Below are positions 38,151 through 50,434 of a DNA stretch of 64,000 bases, one piece after another. The notes beneath the pieces are model-generated. The model was given only the letters and a program-made list of their open reading frames with translations, was not told the DNA's origin and ran no database searches. How positions within the stretch are numbered: the first letter of the stretch is position 1; each line of letters starts with the position of its first letter. Both the position numbers and the translations under genes were made by a program. The stretch is from Lingula anatina. Lineage: Eukaryota; Brachiopoda; Lingulata; Lingulida; Lingulidae. The stretch spans positions 312,346-376,345 of the forward strand of contig NW_019774069.1 of the NCBI RefSeq assembly GCF_001039355.2. The letters are read 5' to 3'.

Positions 38151-38829
38151 AGCTGTATATAATGTATATACAGTGTAATAAAATACACAAGATTTCATTG
38201 GATAATGATGAATAAACACTATGGTTAAGTGTACATTGTTTTAATTCAGTATAATTGTAAGAAGTTCAGGATACTATTGGATTTCTTTGTTCATAAAGAT
38301 ATTTTAATGCCCTAAAGGTTTGAAGCAGCTGGACTGCTTTAGGTGTACNTAGTATACAGTGTAATAAAATACACAAGATTTCATTGGATAATGATGAATA
38401 AACACTATGGTTAAGTGTACAGTACATTGTTTTAATTCAGTATAATTGTAAGAAGTTCAGGATACTATTGGATTTCTTTGTTCATAAAGATATTTTAATG
38501 CCCTAAAGGTTTGAAGCAGCTGGACTGCTTTAGGTGTACTAGCATGCTGTATTTATGCAGTGATGTATACAATTCCTTGATTTAAATTCCTCAATTACAA
38601 ATTGTCATAAATTGTGTCACTGTATTTGAACTAATTACGTAAGTAACTTCAGTGCTGTTACATACTAGTTATATTCTTTTTAAAAACATGTTTGGAATGG
38701 GCATTATCTGAGATAGCCAGAATTTGGCAGGATTTTGAGGAGAGTGGGGCCAAAAATAAAGGTTCAAAATCAGCTACAAATAAAAGCTGACACAGTTTAT
38801 CTACAAATATGTTAAATATGTTTCTTTTT

Positions 38830-38883
38830 GTTTTCTTATGCTTATGGCAGTCTATATATAGAATGCCATAAGCATAAGAAAAC
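38830..38883. repeat. Perfect 20-bp stem hairpin, copy 1 only
   Basis: GTTTTCTTATGCTTATGGCA (38830-38849) is followed after 14 bases by its exact complement (38864-38883). In block copy 2 (near 42367-42395) most of the hairpin is missing. Confidence 0.85.
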
Positions 38884-39181
38884 AATATATGTATATATAA
38901 CAAAAGTACAGATTCTCTGTATACACAGTTTTTGTACAAAGAAATTCCCAGTGCAAAGAGTTTTACCCATATAGCTTACAATATAGGGATTCTTTCACTT
39001 TATCTAGACTCACTTACATTACATATCACACACTGTTCCAAGCATCTTTTTAGACCATTGCAAATGATGCCTATTGCAAACCCATGTAAAAATGGATATA
39101 AGATATATTATAACTTGCTATTAGAAGAAGTTTTTTGACCATTTAAAATCTATGAGACTGTATACCCTTGCACTTTCATTT

Positions 39182-39347
39182 GGCTGCATTCAGAACAGTG
39201 GACTACGGTCAAATTTGGCTGACCCACTTGAATGCTTCCCCACAGGATATATATTCAGTGTCTATAAGCGGATTAAGACGGCAAGTTTTTTTGTGGGTTG
39301 CCATATTTGACCCACGGAATAGTTAGTCCACTGTTCTGAACGTGGCC
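39182..39347. mobile_element. MITE, GCATTCAGAACAG family (block copy 1)
   Basis: Ends GGCTGCATTCAGAACAGTGG and its approximate complement CACTGTTCTGAACGTGGCC, with ATTT on both flanks. Related to 4169-4451 and 62426-62592. The allelic copy is at 42721-42885. Confidence 0.7.
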
Positions 39348-39574
39348 ATTTGACTAAGTTGTTTACAGCATCAGAAATGTAATTTTCATTGTATTGAACA
39401 TATATCTTTTTAAATAAACATTTTTATGTTGATGGGCTCACCAGTGTATAGTAATGATGTTAAATGGTTTTTGATTTGTTATATTTTCATTTGTGTAAGT
39501 GTTTTTTTTTTTTTTTTTTTTTTTCCCCACATTTTAATTTTCAAAGTATGCATGAGAAATTTTGAAAAGAAAAG

Positions 39575-39580
39575 AAAAAA
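39575..39580 (-). terminator. Pol III T-run terminator for tRNA-Ala copy 1
   Basis: Six T on the minus strand, four bases past the tRNA 3' end. Confidence 0.7.
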
Positions 39581-39584
39581 CACG

Positions 39585-39656
39585 TGGAGATGCCGGGGAT
39601 TGAACCCGGGGCCTCACACATGCGAAGCGTGCGCTCTACCACTGAGCTACATCCCC
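39585..39656 (-). tRNA. tRNA-Ala (anticodon CGC), block copy 1
   Basis: 72 nt on the minus strand folding into a full cloverleaf. The acceptor stem GGGGATG/CATCTCC has one G-T pair. The D arm is GCTC...GAGC and the anticodon stem CACGC/GTGTG holds loop TTCGCAT. The T arm is CCGGG TTCAATC CCCGG. Internal A box (TAGCTCAGTGG) and B box (GGTTCAATCCC) are intact; discriminator A is present and CCA is not encoded, as expected in eukaryotes. It lies about 240 bases upstream of NAGLU exon 1 on the other strand. Confidence 0.95.
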
Positions 39657-40100
39657 AATGACTGCCGGGAAGGTGTCAAAGAACATTTATAAACATATTT
39701 AGCATAGATATATTTCTCATATTTCTAAAGTGTAGATAGGCTGAATAAATTGAATTATTATAAAAGATAATGTTATATATATTTATATTAAATAAATCAA
39801 AATATGAAATAAATAAAATTAGTAGGCTATTAGTAAACCGGAAGTTATTTTGTAACAGAAGTGGGCTGTCTTGAAGTCACTTCCTGGTGTGAAATGATGT
39901 CAACACGGTGTGCGGTGAGTATAAAAAGAGCGGAAAAGAGCTATAATTCTTTGGTACAAACCATAGAAGTACACAGTCTTTCTATTTCTATGGTACAAAG
40001 GGTCCAACAGCATAAACTCAATTTGGTTGAAATTTTAATCTCCAAAATTTAAAAGAAATATCGGTTTTGATGATCAAAAATTACAATGACAGTCAGTATT

Positions 40101-40105
40101 TTATT

Positions 40106-40144
<39 letters not shown>

Positions 40145-40147
40145 TTA
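40101..40147. repeat. (TTTA)n microsatellite
   Basis: Tandem TTTA units, shorter and interrupted in block copy 2 (about 43625-43672). Confidence 0.85.
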
Positions 40148-40218
40148 GCAAATATGCACTGTGCAATTTAAACCTGTTAACGTTCTACTAAATTACGTGC
40201 CTTAGGACATCACTTTCT

Positions 40219-40293
<75 letters not shown>
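40219..40293. repeat. (TC)n(AC)n compound microsatellite, copy 1
   Basis: A C-run is followed by about 22 TC units, then AC units. In block copy 2 (about 43750-43832) the TC tract is longer and the AC tract shorter, an allele-like length difference. Confidence 0.9.
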
Positions 40294-40297
<4 letters not shown>

Positions 40298-42720
40298 TGT
40301 ATACTACTTATATTCTTTTTAAAAACATACACACACATGCACATACACACACATTTATGGATTTTTCATTTATGGATCTAAGATTAAACACTACTGCATG
40401 ATACCTACACCGTACTATACCAGCACTCCATTAATTTGTCATCTTCTCCATGTAGTCTACATGCAGTGCAAGCATGGAATTTCTTGTGTTTGCACTCCTA
40501 TACGGTCTCTGATATGTACTGTTGCATTCTGTGTTAGCAATGAAATTAAGTCTAAATTATCTAAATATTTGGTAAATTTGCCAGTTACATTGACTTTTGG
40601 GAGGTTTTCTTGTGGTTTTCATGGAGCAGAATACATACTAGCATGTACCTTGAGGTATTCAAGGATTTTTCATGGTTTTTCTATTTAGTAGGACCAGAGA
40701 ACTAATGCATGAATGTGCAAGCTGCTTTATATGAAACAAGTAATGCTGCATCCTAAAGAGTCAGGCTTACAGTGTGCACATAATTCTCATAAATTGTTTT
40801 CCAGGTCATCTTGTTTCTTTTGTTTGCTCCTGGAGACAGGCATGTTACTGCATCTATTGAGTTTCCAACGTTGGACCACCTACACACCAAGGTACCACCA
40901 GACATCCAGGAGGCTGCTGTGAAGGCGCTAGCTACAAGGGCACTGGGTGATAATGCCAAATTCTTTCAGTTCAAAGTAGATTCTGAGTTAGGAGTCCCAA
41001 ATAGGGACTCTTTTAAGGTACACTGTACTCCTATCACTGTTTTACTTGTACCAGTATATTACATTTAACTAATGTGTATACCTAAAATGGAAATTACAAA
41101 TTTAAATTTCATACATTTTAGTACTTCTCTTTTGTCTTCCTAATTTTTGCGTGCTTTATGTGCACTGTAATTGTATCAGTATATGATGTTAACTACAACT
41201 ATTTCTTATGTACCTTTACATATATATTACTCTTAGCTACTGGTAAATATACATGTACAGCCATGTTCCATTGATTCAAGACACTTGCATTTTAGTGGCA
41301 CTCATTGAACTGAATTTGGTCCTGGTTTAAAATAATGTGCATAGCAGATGCACAAGCAGCTTGTTGCATTCACTGAAAATGCCATTGCCATTTAATGTGT
41401 TAAGCTGAATCTGATTCATGTAGCTCTATTCCAGCTATGCATTTAAAGATCATAATGATTTTTGTATTGAGCATCATATGGATATGATAGGTACTGAGTC
41501 AGAACATCTGTGTGTTCCAGACAACTTATGTATTTGTATCAAGTGGAATGTAGTTGCAGTACAGTATAGTTTAACAGGTTTTGCGAAATTGAAATTGCGG
41601 TATGGTGCATTGTTATCCACCCAATATTACTCGTACATAAATGTTTACAATCATCTATGAAAATAATTAACTTTCAAGATATATGTTCTTTAGCTGCAAA
41701 CAGAGCAGAATGTCATCCATGTCACTGGTACAACAGGAGTTGCTGCTGCCTGGGGTTTACAGTATTATCTCAAACACTACCAGGGCTTTCACTTCTCCTG
41801 GGGTGGAGACCAGAAAACCTGGAGAGGATTTAGACCAGTTCCTGATCCTGGTATAAAAATAACATCCAATGATAGGTATTTTTACTTTTTATGTNTATAC
41901 AGTGTAATAAAATACACAAGATTTCATTGGATAATGATGAATAAACACTATGGTTAAGTGTACATTGTTTTAATTCAGTATAATTGTAAGAAGTTCAGGA
42001 TACTATTGGATTTCTTTGTTCATAAAGATATTTTAATGCCCTAAAGGTTTGAAGCAGCTGGACTGCTTTAGGTGTACTAGCATGCTGTATTTATGCAGTG
42101 ATGTATACAATTCCTTGATTTAAATTCCTCAATTACATGTCATAAATTGTGTCACTGTATTTGAACTAATTACATAAGTAACTTCAGTGCTGTTACATAC
42201 TAGTTATATTCTTTTTAAAAACATGTTTGGAATGGGCATTATCTGAGATATCCAGAATTTGGCAGGATTTTGAGGAGAGTGGGGCCAAAAATAAATTAAG
42301 GTTCAAAATCCGCTACAAATAAAAGCTGACAGTTTATCTACAAATATGTCAAATATGTTTCTTTTTGTTTTCTTATGCTTAAGAAAGCAATATATGCATA
42401 TTATATGTATATATCTTATGCAATATATGTATATATAACAAAAGTACAGATTCTCTATATACACAGTTTTTGTACAAAGAAATTCCCAGTGCAAAGAGTT
42501 TTACCCATATAGCTTACAATATAGGGATTCTTTCACTTTATCTAGACTCACTTACATTACATATCACACACTGTTCCAAGCATCTTTTTAGACCATTGCA
42601 AATGATGCCTATTGCAAACCCATGTAAAAATGGATATAAGGTATATTATAACTTGCTATTAGAAGAAGTTTTTTGACCATTTAAAATCTATGAGACTGTA
42701 TACCCTTGCACTTTCATTTA

Positions 42721-42885
42721 GCTGCATTCAGAACAGTGGACTACGGTCAAATTTGGCTGACCCACTTGAATACTTCCCCACGGGATATCTATTCAGTGTC
42801 TATAAGCGGATTAAGACGGCAAGTTTTTTTGTGGGTTGCCATATTTGACCCACGGAATAGTTAGTCCACTGTTCTGAATGTGGCC
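42721..42885. mobile_element. MITE, GCATTCAGAACAG family (block copy 2)
   Basis: Allelic counterpart of 39182-39347, with a few base differences. Confidence 0.7.
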
Positions 42886-43097
42886 ATTTGACTAAGTTGT
42901 TTACAGCATCAGAAATGTAATTTTCATTGTATTGAACATATATCTTTTTAAATAAACATTTTTATGTTGATGGGCTCACCAGTGTGTAGTAATGATGTTA
43001 AATGGTTTTTGATTTGTTTTATTTTCATTAATGTAAGTGTTTTTTCCCCCCACATTTTAATTTTCAAAGTATGCATGAGATATTTTGAAAAGAAAAG

Positions 43098-43105
43098 AAA
43101 AAAAA
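43098..43105 (-). terminator. Pol III T-run terminator for tRNA-Ala copy 2
   Basis: Eight T on the minus strand, four bases past the tRNA 3' end; two longer than in copy 1. Confidence 0.7.
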
Positions 43106-43109
43106 CACG

Positions 43110-43181
43110 TGGAGATGCCGGGGATTGAACCCGGGGCCTCACACATGCGAAGCGTGCGCTCTACCACTGAGCTACATCCCC
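43110..43181 (-). tRNA. tRNA-Ala (anticodon CGC), block copy 2
   Basis: Identical in all 72 positions to the copy at 39585-39656, with the same flanking sequence and its own T-run. Because the surrounding block looks like a second allele, the haploid genome may contain only one gene here. Confidence 0.95.
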
Positions 43182-43419
43182 AATGACTGCCGGGAAGGTT
43201 TCAAAGAACATTTATAAACATATTTAGCATAGATATATTGCTCATATTTCTTAAGTGTAGATAGGCTGAATAAATTGAATTATTATAAAAGATAATGTTA
43301 TATATATTTATATTAAATAAATCAAAATATGAAATAAATAAAATTAGTAGGCTATTAGTAAACCGGAAGTTATTTTAGTAACAGAAGTTGGCTGTCTTGA
43401 AGTCACTTCCTGGTGTGAA

Positions 43420-43747
43420 ATGATGTCAACACGGTGTGCGGTGAGTACAAAAAGAGCGGAAAAGAGCTATAATTCTTTGGTACAAACCATAGAAGTACAC
43501 AGTCTTTCTATTTCTATGGCACAAAGGGTCCAACAGCATAAACTCAATTTGGTTGAAATTTTAATCTCCAAAATTTAAAAGAAATATCGGTTTGATGATC
43601 AAAAATTACAATGACAGTCAGTATTTTATTTTATTTTATTCATTCATTCATTTATTTATTTATTTATTTATTAGCAAATATGCACTGTGCAATTTAAACC
43701 TGTTAACGTTCTACTAAATTACGTGCCTTAGGACATCACTTTCTCTT

Positions 43748-43831
<84 letters not shown>

Positions 43832-46800
43832 TCACATGTATACTACTTATATTCTTTTTAAAAACATACACACACATGCACATACACACACATTTATGGA
43901 TTTTTCATTTATGGATCTAAGATTAAAGGGATAATAACTCTTTGTTTTAGCCAAAAAATGAATTTTCCTGGAGTAAGGAGCATTTTTCCCATACTTACCA
44001 ATGGTTAATGAATCCATTTTTACATTCAAAGTAAGTCCCTGGTTTTTTTCTGAAAAGTTTGGTTTTTTGTTAAAATCTCTTAAGAGATTATGACAGAGTA
44101 CAGCCTTCAGTGGAGGTCATGTGGTCTGAAGACCAGCTCAGATGTCAGAATAATAGCTATAACTGCCGTTTTTGTGGTAAAACAGATATATATCACATTT
44201 CTCTGAGTTATTCACAATGTTTTTATTGTGAAATATAAATCTCATACGAAGAGTTATTATCCCTTTAAACACTACTGCATGATACCTACACCGCACTATA
44301 CCAGCACTCCATTAATTTGTCATCTTCTCCATGTAGTCTACATGCAGTGTAAGCATGGAATTTCTTGTGTTTGCACTCCTATACGGTCTCTGATATGTAC
44401 TGTTGCATTGGGTGTTAGCAATGAAATTAAGTCTAAATTATCTAAATATTTGGTAAATTTGCCAATTACATTGACTTTTGGGAGGTTTTCTTGTGGTTTT
44501 CATGGAGCAGAATACATACTAGCATGTACCTTGAGGTATTCAAGGATTTTTCATGCATGGTTTTTCTATTTAGTAGGACCAGAGAACTAATGCATGAATG
44601 TGCAAGCTGCTTTACATGAAACAAGTAATGCTGCATCCTGAAGAGTCAGGCTTACAGTGTGCACATAATTCTCATAAATTGTTTTTCAGGTCATCTTGTT
44701 TCTTTTGTTTGCTCCTGGAGACAGGCATGTTACTGCATCTGTTGAGTTTCCAACGTTGGACCACCTACACACCAAGGTACCACCAGACATCCAGGAGGCT
44801 GCTGTGAAGGCGCTAGCTACAAGGGCACTGGGTGATAATGCCAAATTCTTTCAGTTCAAAGTAGATTCTGAGTTAGGAGTCCCAAATAGGGACTCTTTTA
44901 AGGTACACTGTATTCCTATCACTGTTTTACTTGTACTCAGTATATTACATTTAACTTATGTGTATACCTAAAATGGAAATTACAAATTAAAATTTCATAC
45001 ATTTTAGTACTTCTCTTTTGTCTTCCTAATTTCTGCGTGCTTTATGTGCACTGTAATTGTATCAGTATATGATGTTAACTACAACTATTTCTTATCTACC
45101 TTTACATATATATTACTCTTAGCTACTGGTAAATATACATGTACAGCCATGTTCCATTGATTCAAGACACTTGCATTTTAGTGGCACTCATTGAACTGAA
45201 TTTGGTCCTGGTTTAAAATAATGTGCATAGCAGATGCACAAGCAGCTTGTTGCATTCAATGAAAATGCCATTGCTAGCTTTAATGTGTTAAGCTAGCTGA
45301 ATCTGATTCATGTAGCTCTATTCCAGCTATGCATTTAAAGATCATAATGATTTTTGTATTGAGCATCATATGGATATGATAGGTACTGAGTCAAAACATC
45401 TGTGTATTCCAGACAACATTATGTATTTGTATCAAGTAGAATGTAGTTGCAGTACAGTATAGTTTAACAGGTTTTGCGAAATTGAAATTGCGGTATGGTG
45501 CATTGTTATCCACCCAATATTACTCGTACATAAATGTTCACAATCATCTATGAAAATAATTAACTTTCAAGATATATGTTCTTTAGCTGCAAACAGTGCA
45601 GAATGTCATCCATGTCACTGGTACAACAGGAGTTGCTGCTGCCTGGGGTTTACAGTATTATCTCAAACACTACCAGGGCTTTCACTTCTCCTGGGGTGGA
45701 GACCAGAAAACCTGGAGAGGATTTAGACCAGTTCCTGATCCTGGTATAAAAATAACATCCAATGATAGGTATTTTTACTTTTTAAATGTTCTACAGGCAA
45801 GATGTGCTAATTTTGCTATAGTATACATAACCTTTTAAAGCACATTATATAGAGATTGTGCAGTTAGTCAGTACTTATGTAATAAATTCCTTTTTATATT
45901 TAGAACCGATCATTGTAGAGTTGATCAGTGCTACAGTAAGTCAAAGTTTGTTTCATGGGGTGTTTATTTATTTATTTGTTTTTTGTTTTGTTTTGTTTTT
46001 TTTTTTTTTTTGTCTATTTTTAAAACTTATTTTTTGCTCTCAGGTTCCGCTACTATCAGAATGTGTGTACATCAAGCTACTCCTTTGTGTGGTGGAACTG
46101 GACAAGGTGGGAGCGGGAGATTGACTGGATGGCCCTGAATGGAATAAACCTACCCCTGGCTTTCACTGGACAGGAGGCAATATGGCAGAAGGTAACAGGA
46201 AGTTATGATTGAAAAATAAATTTTTTGTTGTTTGATTTTTTCCAAGTTGCTTTGTTAAAAACACGATTAATTTTTTATCATTTAAGGTTTATCTCAAACT
46301 GGGTCTCTCACAAAAGGATTTGGATGAGCACTTTGCTGGTCCTGCTTTTCTTGCTTGGTAAGTGTACAAGATTTGCAAATTGTGTGCTAAAATTACATAG
46401 CAATAGTTTTTCCAGTAGAACTAATATGCATTGTTGATTTTACATTGCTTTATTTTTGTATGATGGACAGGATGGCCTTTCCGCTCATAGTAACAGGTAA
46501 TGAAAAGTTACCGGACAGGTGTACCATGAAAATCTGACTCCCCTAAAATGTGACTCCCCAGTCAGATTTTCATTATGAAAATGTGACTCCCCAGTCAGAT
46601 TTTCATAATGAAAATCTGACTCACCCCACGGTAGTATTCAGATTTTAATCCAAATGAAATATTCTACAATTAGGGGCAGAATGGGGAATATGCGTGGGTT
46701 TGGTGGACCCATACCACAAACCTGGTTAGACAACCAGCTAAAGCTACAACATCAGATACTGAGACGAATGAGAGAATTGGGTATGCTGCCTGTACTGCCA

Positions 46801-49800
46801 GGATTTGCAGGACATATCCCAGAAGGATTTACAAGGTATTCTTGGAGTGGAGTAGAAGTATTAAAATTTTGATTCATAATTTATTTAAAGATTTATCTTT
46901 TGATATCAAATAGACTTATCAATATCTAATTGTTTTTTGGACATATCAGTGCCATTGATCCTTGATAAGACTTTGATTCCTAACAAGTCAACAACTAGAA
47001 TATAGCATTAGGGATAAACCCTGCAGTGAAAAAGAGTATCATGAGATATATGTCTGTAAGTTATTGATATGGATGATTTTAATTTCAGAGTGTATCCTAA
47101 TGTCAACTGTACGAGGCTGGGTGGATGGGCAGGTTTTGCAGATCCCAAATACTGCTGGTGAGACTTTTCTACTTGGCAATAAATGGCACATTTTGAAACT
47201 TGTCTCAAATAAGATAGAGTGGTAACATGTCAAAGTAAAAAATACATTTTAGTAATGTGAAGATCAAAAGCACTGTCAAACTATATAACTGTTATAATGT
47301 GACATTGGTTTGAATACAGAGTGGTTTGAGTACTTACTGTGCTTACTTATGCGCATTGCCTCACTGGGGTATAGGCCACCTACAAGTTCCCTCAATTAGC
47401 CCCAGTCTTGAGGTCTTCCTTAAGCTCTCTATAATTTAAGCCTAGTCTTTTGGTATCAGCCTAGGTCATGGCACCAGTTGTTGCTTATCCTTTTTCCTTT
47501 TGAGGGCTTTGCTGGGCTTGCTTTGTGATGTTATTGCTGGCCACAGTAATGTGTGCCCTTTTGGAATGTCTTTTTTAAATATCTTCTTCAATCTGTAATT
47601 GGTCACAAAATCTACATTTCTCTAATGAATGAATTTGATGTTTTTTGTGCAGGCATGTGTTTATAAAGATGTGGTATAAATAAGCTTGAAGATTTTTTAT
47701 TACAGCACGTATCTCCTTGACCCTAATGATCCCATGTTTGTCAAAGTTGGGCAAGCATTTATTGAAGAGGTAAATAATTTTTTATGTGGCAAGAGGGAAA
47801 TGTTTTGGATTTTTATGAACAAGAGGAATACAATTGCTGTTTTCAATTTTACTCACTTTTTGTTAAAATATGTTTGTACTTTCTTTTTCTGTAGAGTATT
47901 GCCCCATCTTGAACTGAAATATTGGTCATTAAAATTATCAAAAGTTTGATCAATATGCTCTGTGTTTCAAAATGTGTTTTGCATACCACTGTAATATGAA
48001 ACTATTTCCTTCCACATTGAGGGAATAGGTTTATTGAGGGTTTATCATATTATTGTTTTTTTTTTTTTTTGACAGATGAGTAAAGAATTTAATGGAACCA
48101 ACCACATCTACAATGCTGACACTTTTAATGAAATGACTCCATCATCAGGGTAACATTTTATATCTCACTTTAAAGCTGAATGTAATTAATGCATTTTTGC
48201 ACAATGTATTAAAATTTTTGTAATTGTCTATGTTTGGTAGCGGTAGACAATGAAATAAAAGCATTTGGTATGTAAATTTCTGATCTAAATCCACTCTTGA
48301 AAATGTAGAGCTTGATAATTAACAAAGTATGTAAGCAGTGCTGTGTTGTTTCAGGGCCCTGTCATATATATCTGGTGCTGGAAAAGCTGTGTTTAAAGGA
48401 ATGGAATCAGGTGATCCTCAAGCAATATGGTAACTGGCATTGATGTGATACATTGAACTGAGTAGTTTGAGAGTATCCAAGAAATAACTGAAAATATTAT
48501 TGTAGATGCATGGCAATATAACCTGTTGCAAACTCTTTTAATTTGGTGAGGAAAAAATGTTAAGCTGTATTAGGTGCTTTGTTCTTAAAAAGCTGATAAT
48601 ACTAAATTTATTCCACTGGTCTTGACATCTTGACATATGTTCTAGGCTTATGCAGGCTTGGCTGTTCTTGAGTTCATTTTGGAATGCTGACAGGGCTAAG
48701 GCTTTGCTGACGTCAGTGCCACAGGTTGGTTTGGGACATTCTTGTGCATTTTCCCTTTAATCAGCCGACAGAGAGTAATTTTGATTATGTTTAAATATAA
48801 TTCTGATTTATTTGAAAATGTTTAAAATCTTATTTTTATTTATTCAAAATTATAACTTGGAAATATTTTTCAAATACAAGTGACAATTTTCTGAAAAAGA
48901 TATGTTAAAATAGATATACAAAGGCATTAAAAGCCAATTCGTTAATACAAATTTATTTCTACAAGTATCAGGTTTTATGACCCCGAATAACTTCTTTCTA
49001 GGGCAGAATGATTGTTCTTGACTTGAATGCAGAGCGCCAGCCTTTGTATGAACAGTTAGACTCATTTGCAGGGCAGCCATTTATATGGTGCATGCTCCAT
49101 AACTTTGGTGGTGTTTTAGGGCTTCAGGGGCAGACAGAGTCTGTCAACAAGGTAGACTGTACCACTAATAAAACTCTTCAGCCATACATTGAGACATGAA
49201 TCGTATTTCTTAATGTCATAAGTATTATTTCATTCCAGATAGACCTGTTATAGTAGTGCTTGTGGATTAACAAGCATGTCTGTTTTTCATTTGCTTTATA
49301 CTAGTATGGTATATTTTTTCACATCATCACATTTAATCTTCATTATTAGAAGATGCATGGATTTTTTATGACAGGACCACCTCAGCATTAACTGCAGAGC
49401 ATGTGTAGATTCCAAAACTATAACATTCACCTGCAAATCTTTTTTCTTTTACAGTGCTGCATGATATTCAAACTGAGGTATCCAATACTAAACCCTTTTT
49501 ATTGTTATAATACTAGTTAGTACTTCACATTTACCCATTAGCTCATTTCAAAATTTGATTTGAGCATGAATTTTGCGTGCATTTTTAGGGTCGCATGATA
49601 CTTCTTGATCTTCGAGCCGAGTTGTATCCCCAATATGAAAGGTTTGAGTCTTTCTATGGCCAGCCTTTTATATGGTGCATGTTGCATGACTTTGGGGGAG
49701 GCAATTATATGCAGGGGCAGATTGAAGACATAAACCAGGTATACCTTCAAAGTTCCAAATATTGTGTCCATTATTATAATGACAAAGTAGGGAAAATAAG

Positions 49801-50386
49801 GCTGAATTCAGATACAGAAATCCATGTCAAATTTGTCCAAAACATAGGTAGTTTAAAAATAAAGACACTGGTCAAGTTCAATAATAGATGTACTAGAAAG
49901 TATATATATTCTTTGGCATAACTGACAAGAGTGCATGTACATAGCATTTCCACTGTTACCCTTGCCTCTTGTAGTCTGCTGTTATTTCTGATGGTCTAGT
50001 GACCTCAAGTGGTGTATTTTAGTCTATTTTCAGTGTACATTGAGTCATATATTTGTACAGATACATAATAATAATAATATGTATTACTTTCAATTGCATG
50101 TATAAAAGCATCTATTAGATTCTGTTACGTATTTTAAAGAATATTTGATATTACTGTCACTGAGACAAAGGAGTGCATCATTCATTGTTACATTATCGAT
50201 GTGTATATTAAATGTGTTAGACACCTTCAGTCTAAAAATGGATTTGTAGTCCCTGTGTTTGTGTGTATTTTAAATATTTTCCCTTGCATGGCAACTTTTC
50301 CTGTACTAATTAACATTTCTATCTATTCAACACAGGGTATTATAACATGTTTTAAAGCAGTTTTTCTTTGTCATTCAGATTGAACT

Positions 50387-50434
<48 letters not shown>

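Larger units (their letters stand above)
39894..41875 (+). pseudogene. Duplicate NAGLU exons 1-3 (allelic copy)
   Basis: Exon 1 39894-39914, exon 2 40805-41017 and exon 3 41694-41875 match the exons used in the main gene model (43420-45768) almost base for base, all splice sites intact and frame open. Nothing downstream of exon 3 is present before the N at 41895. It is not a decayed gene but very likely the second allele of the same 5' end; it is typed as a partial copy for lack of a better class. Confidence 0.75.
38353..41894 (+). repeat. Haplotype block copy 1 (tRNA-Ala, NAGLU exons 1-3)
   Basis: Nearly identical to 41896-45785 in coding, intronic and repeat sequence, with single N bases at 38349 and 41895 marking the joins. 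A shorter piece of the same start (38164-38348) also precedes the first N. Differences are SNPs, microsatellite lengths, a collapsed hairpin and one MITE insertion: allelic-type differences. Best read as an uncollapsed allele. Confidence 0.85.
41896..45785 (+). repeat. Haplotype block copy 2 (tRNA-Ala, NAGLU exons 1-3)
   Basis: Second copy of the block at 38353-41894, continuous with the rest of NAGLU. About 340 bases longer, explained mostly by the TTAA-flanked MITE at 43927-44264. Confidence 0.85.

Noticed and set aside
39426-39692. 88-residue ORF overlapping the tRNA
   Set aside because: It reads through a poly-T tract and the antisense of tRNA-Ala.
40201-40293. Regular spacing suggestive of an array
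   Set aside because: Simple TC/AC microsatellite; no CRISPR-like repeat and spacer structure, and the genome is animal.
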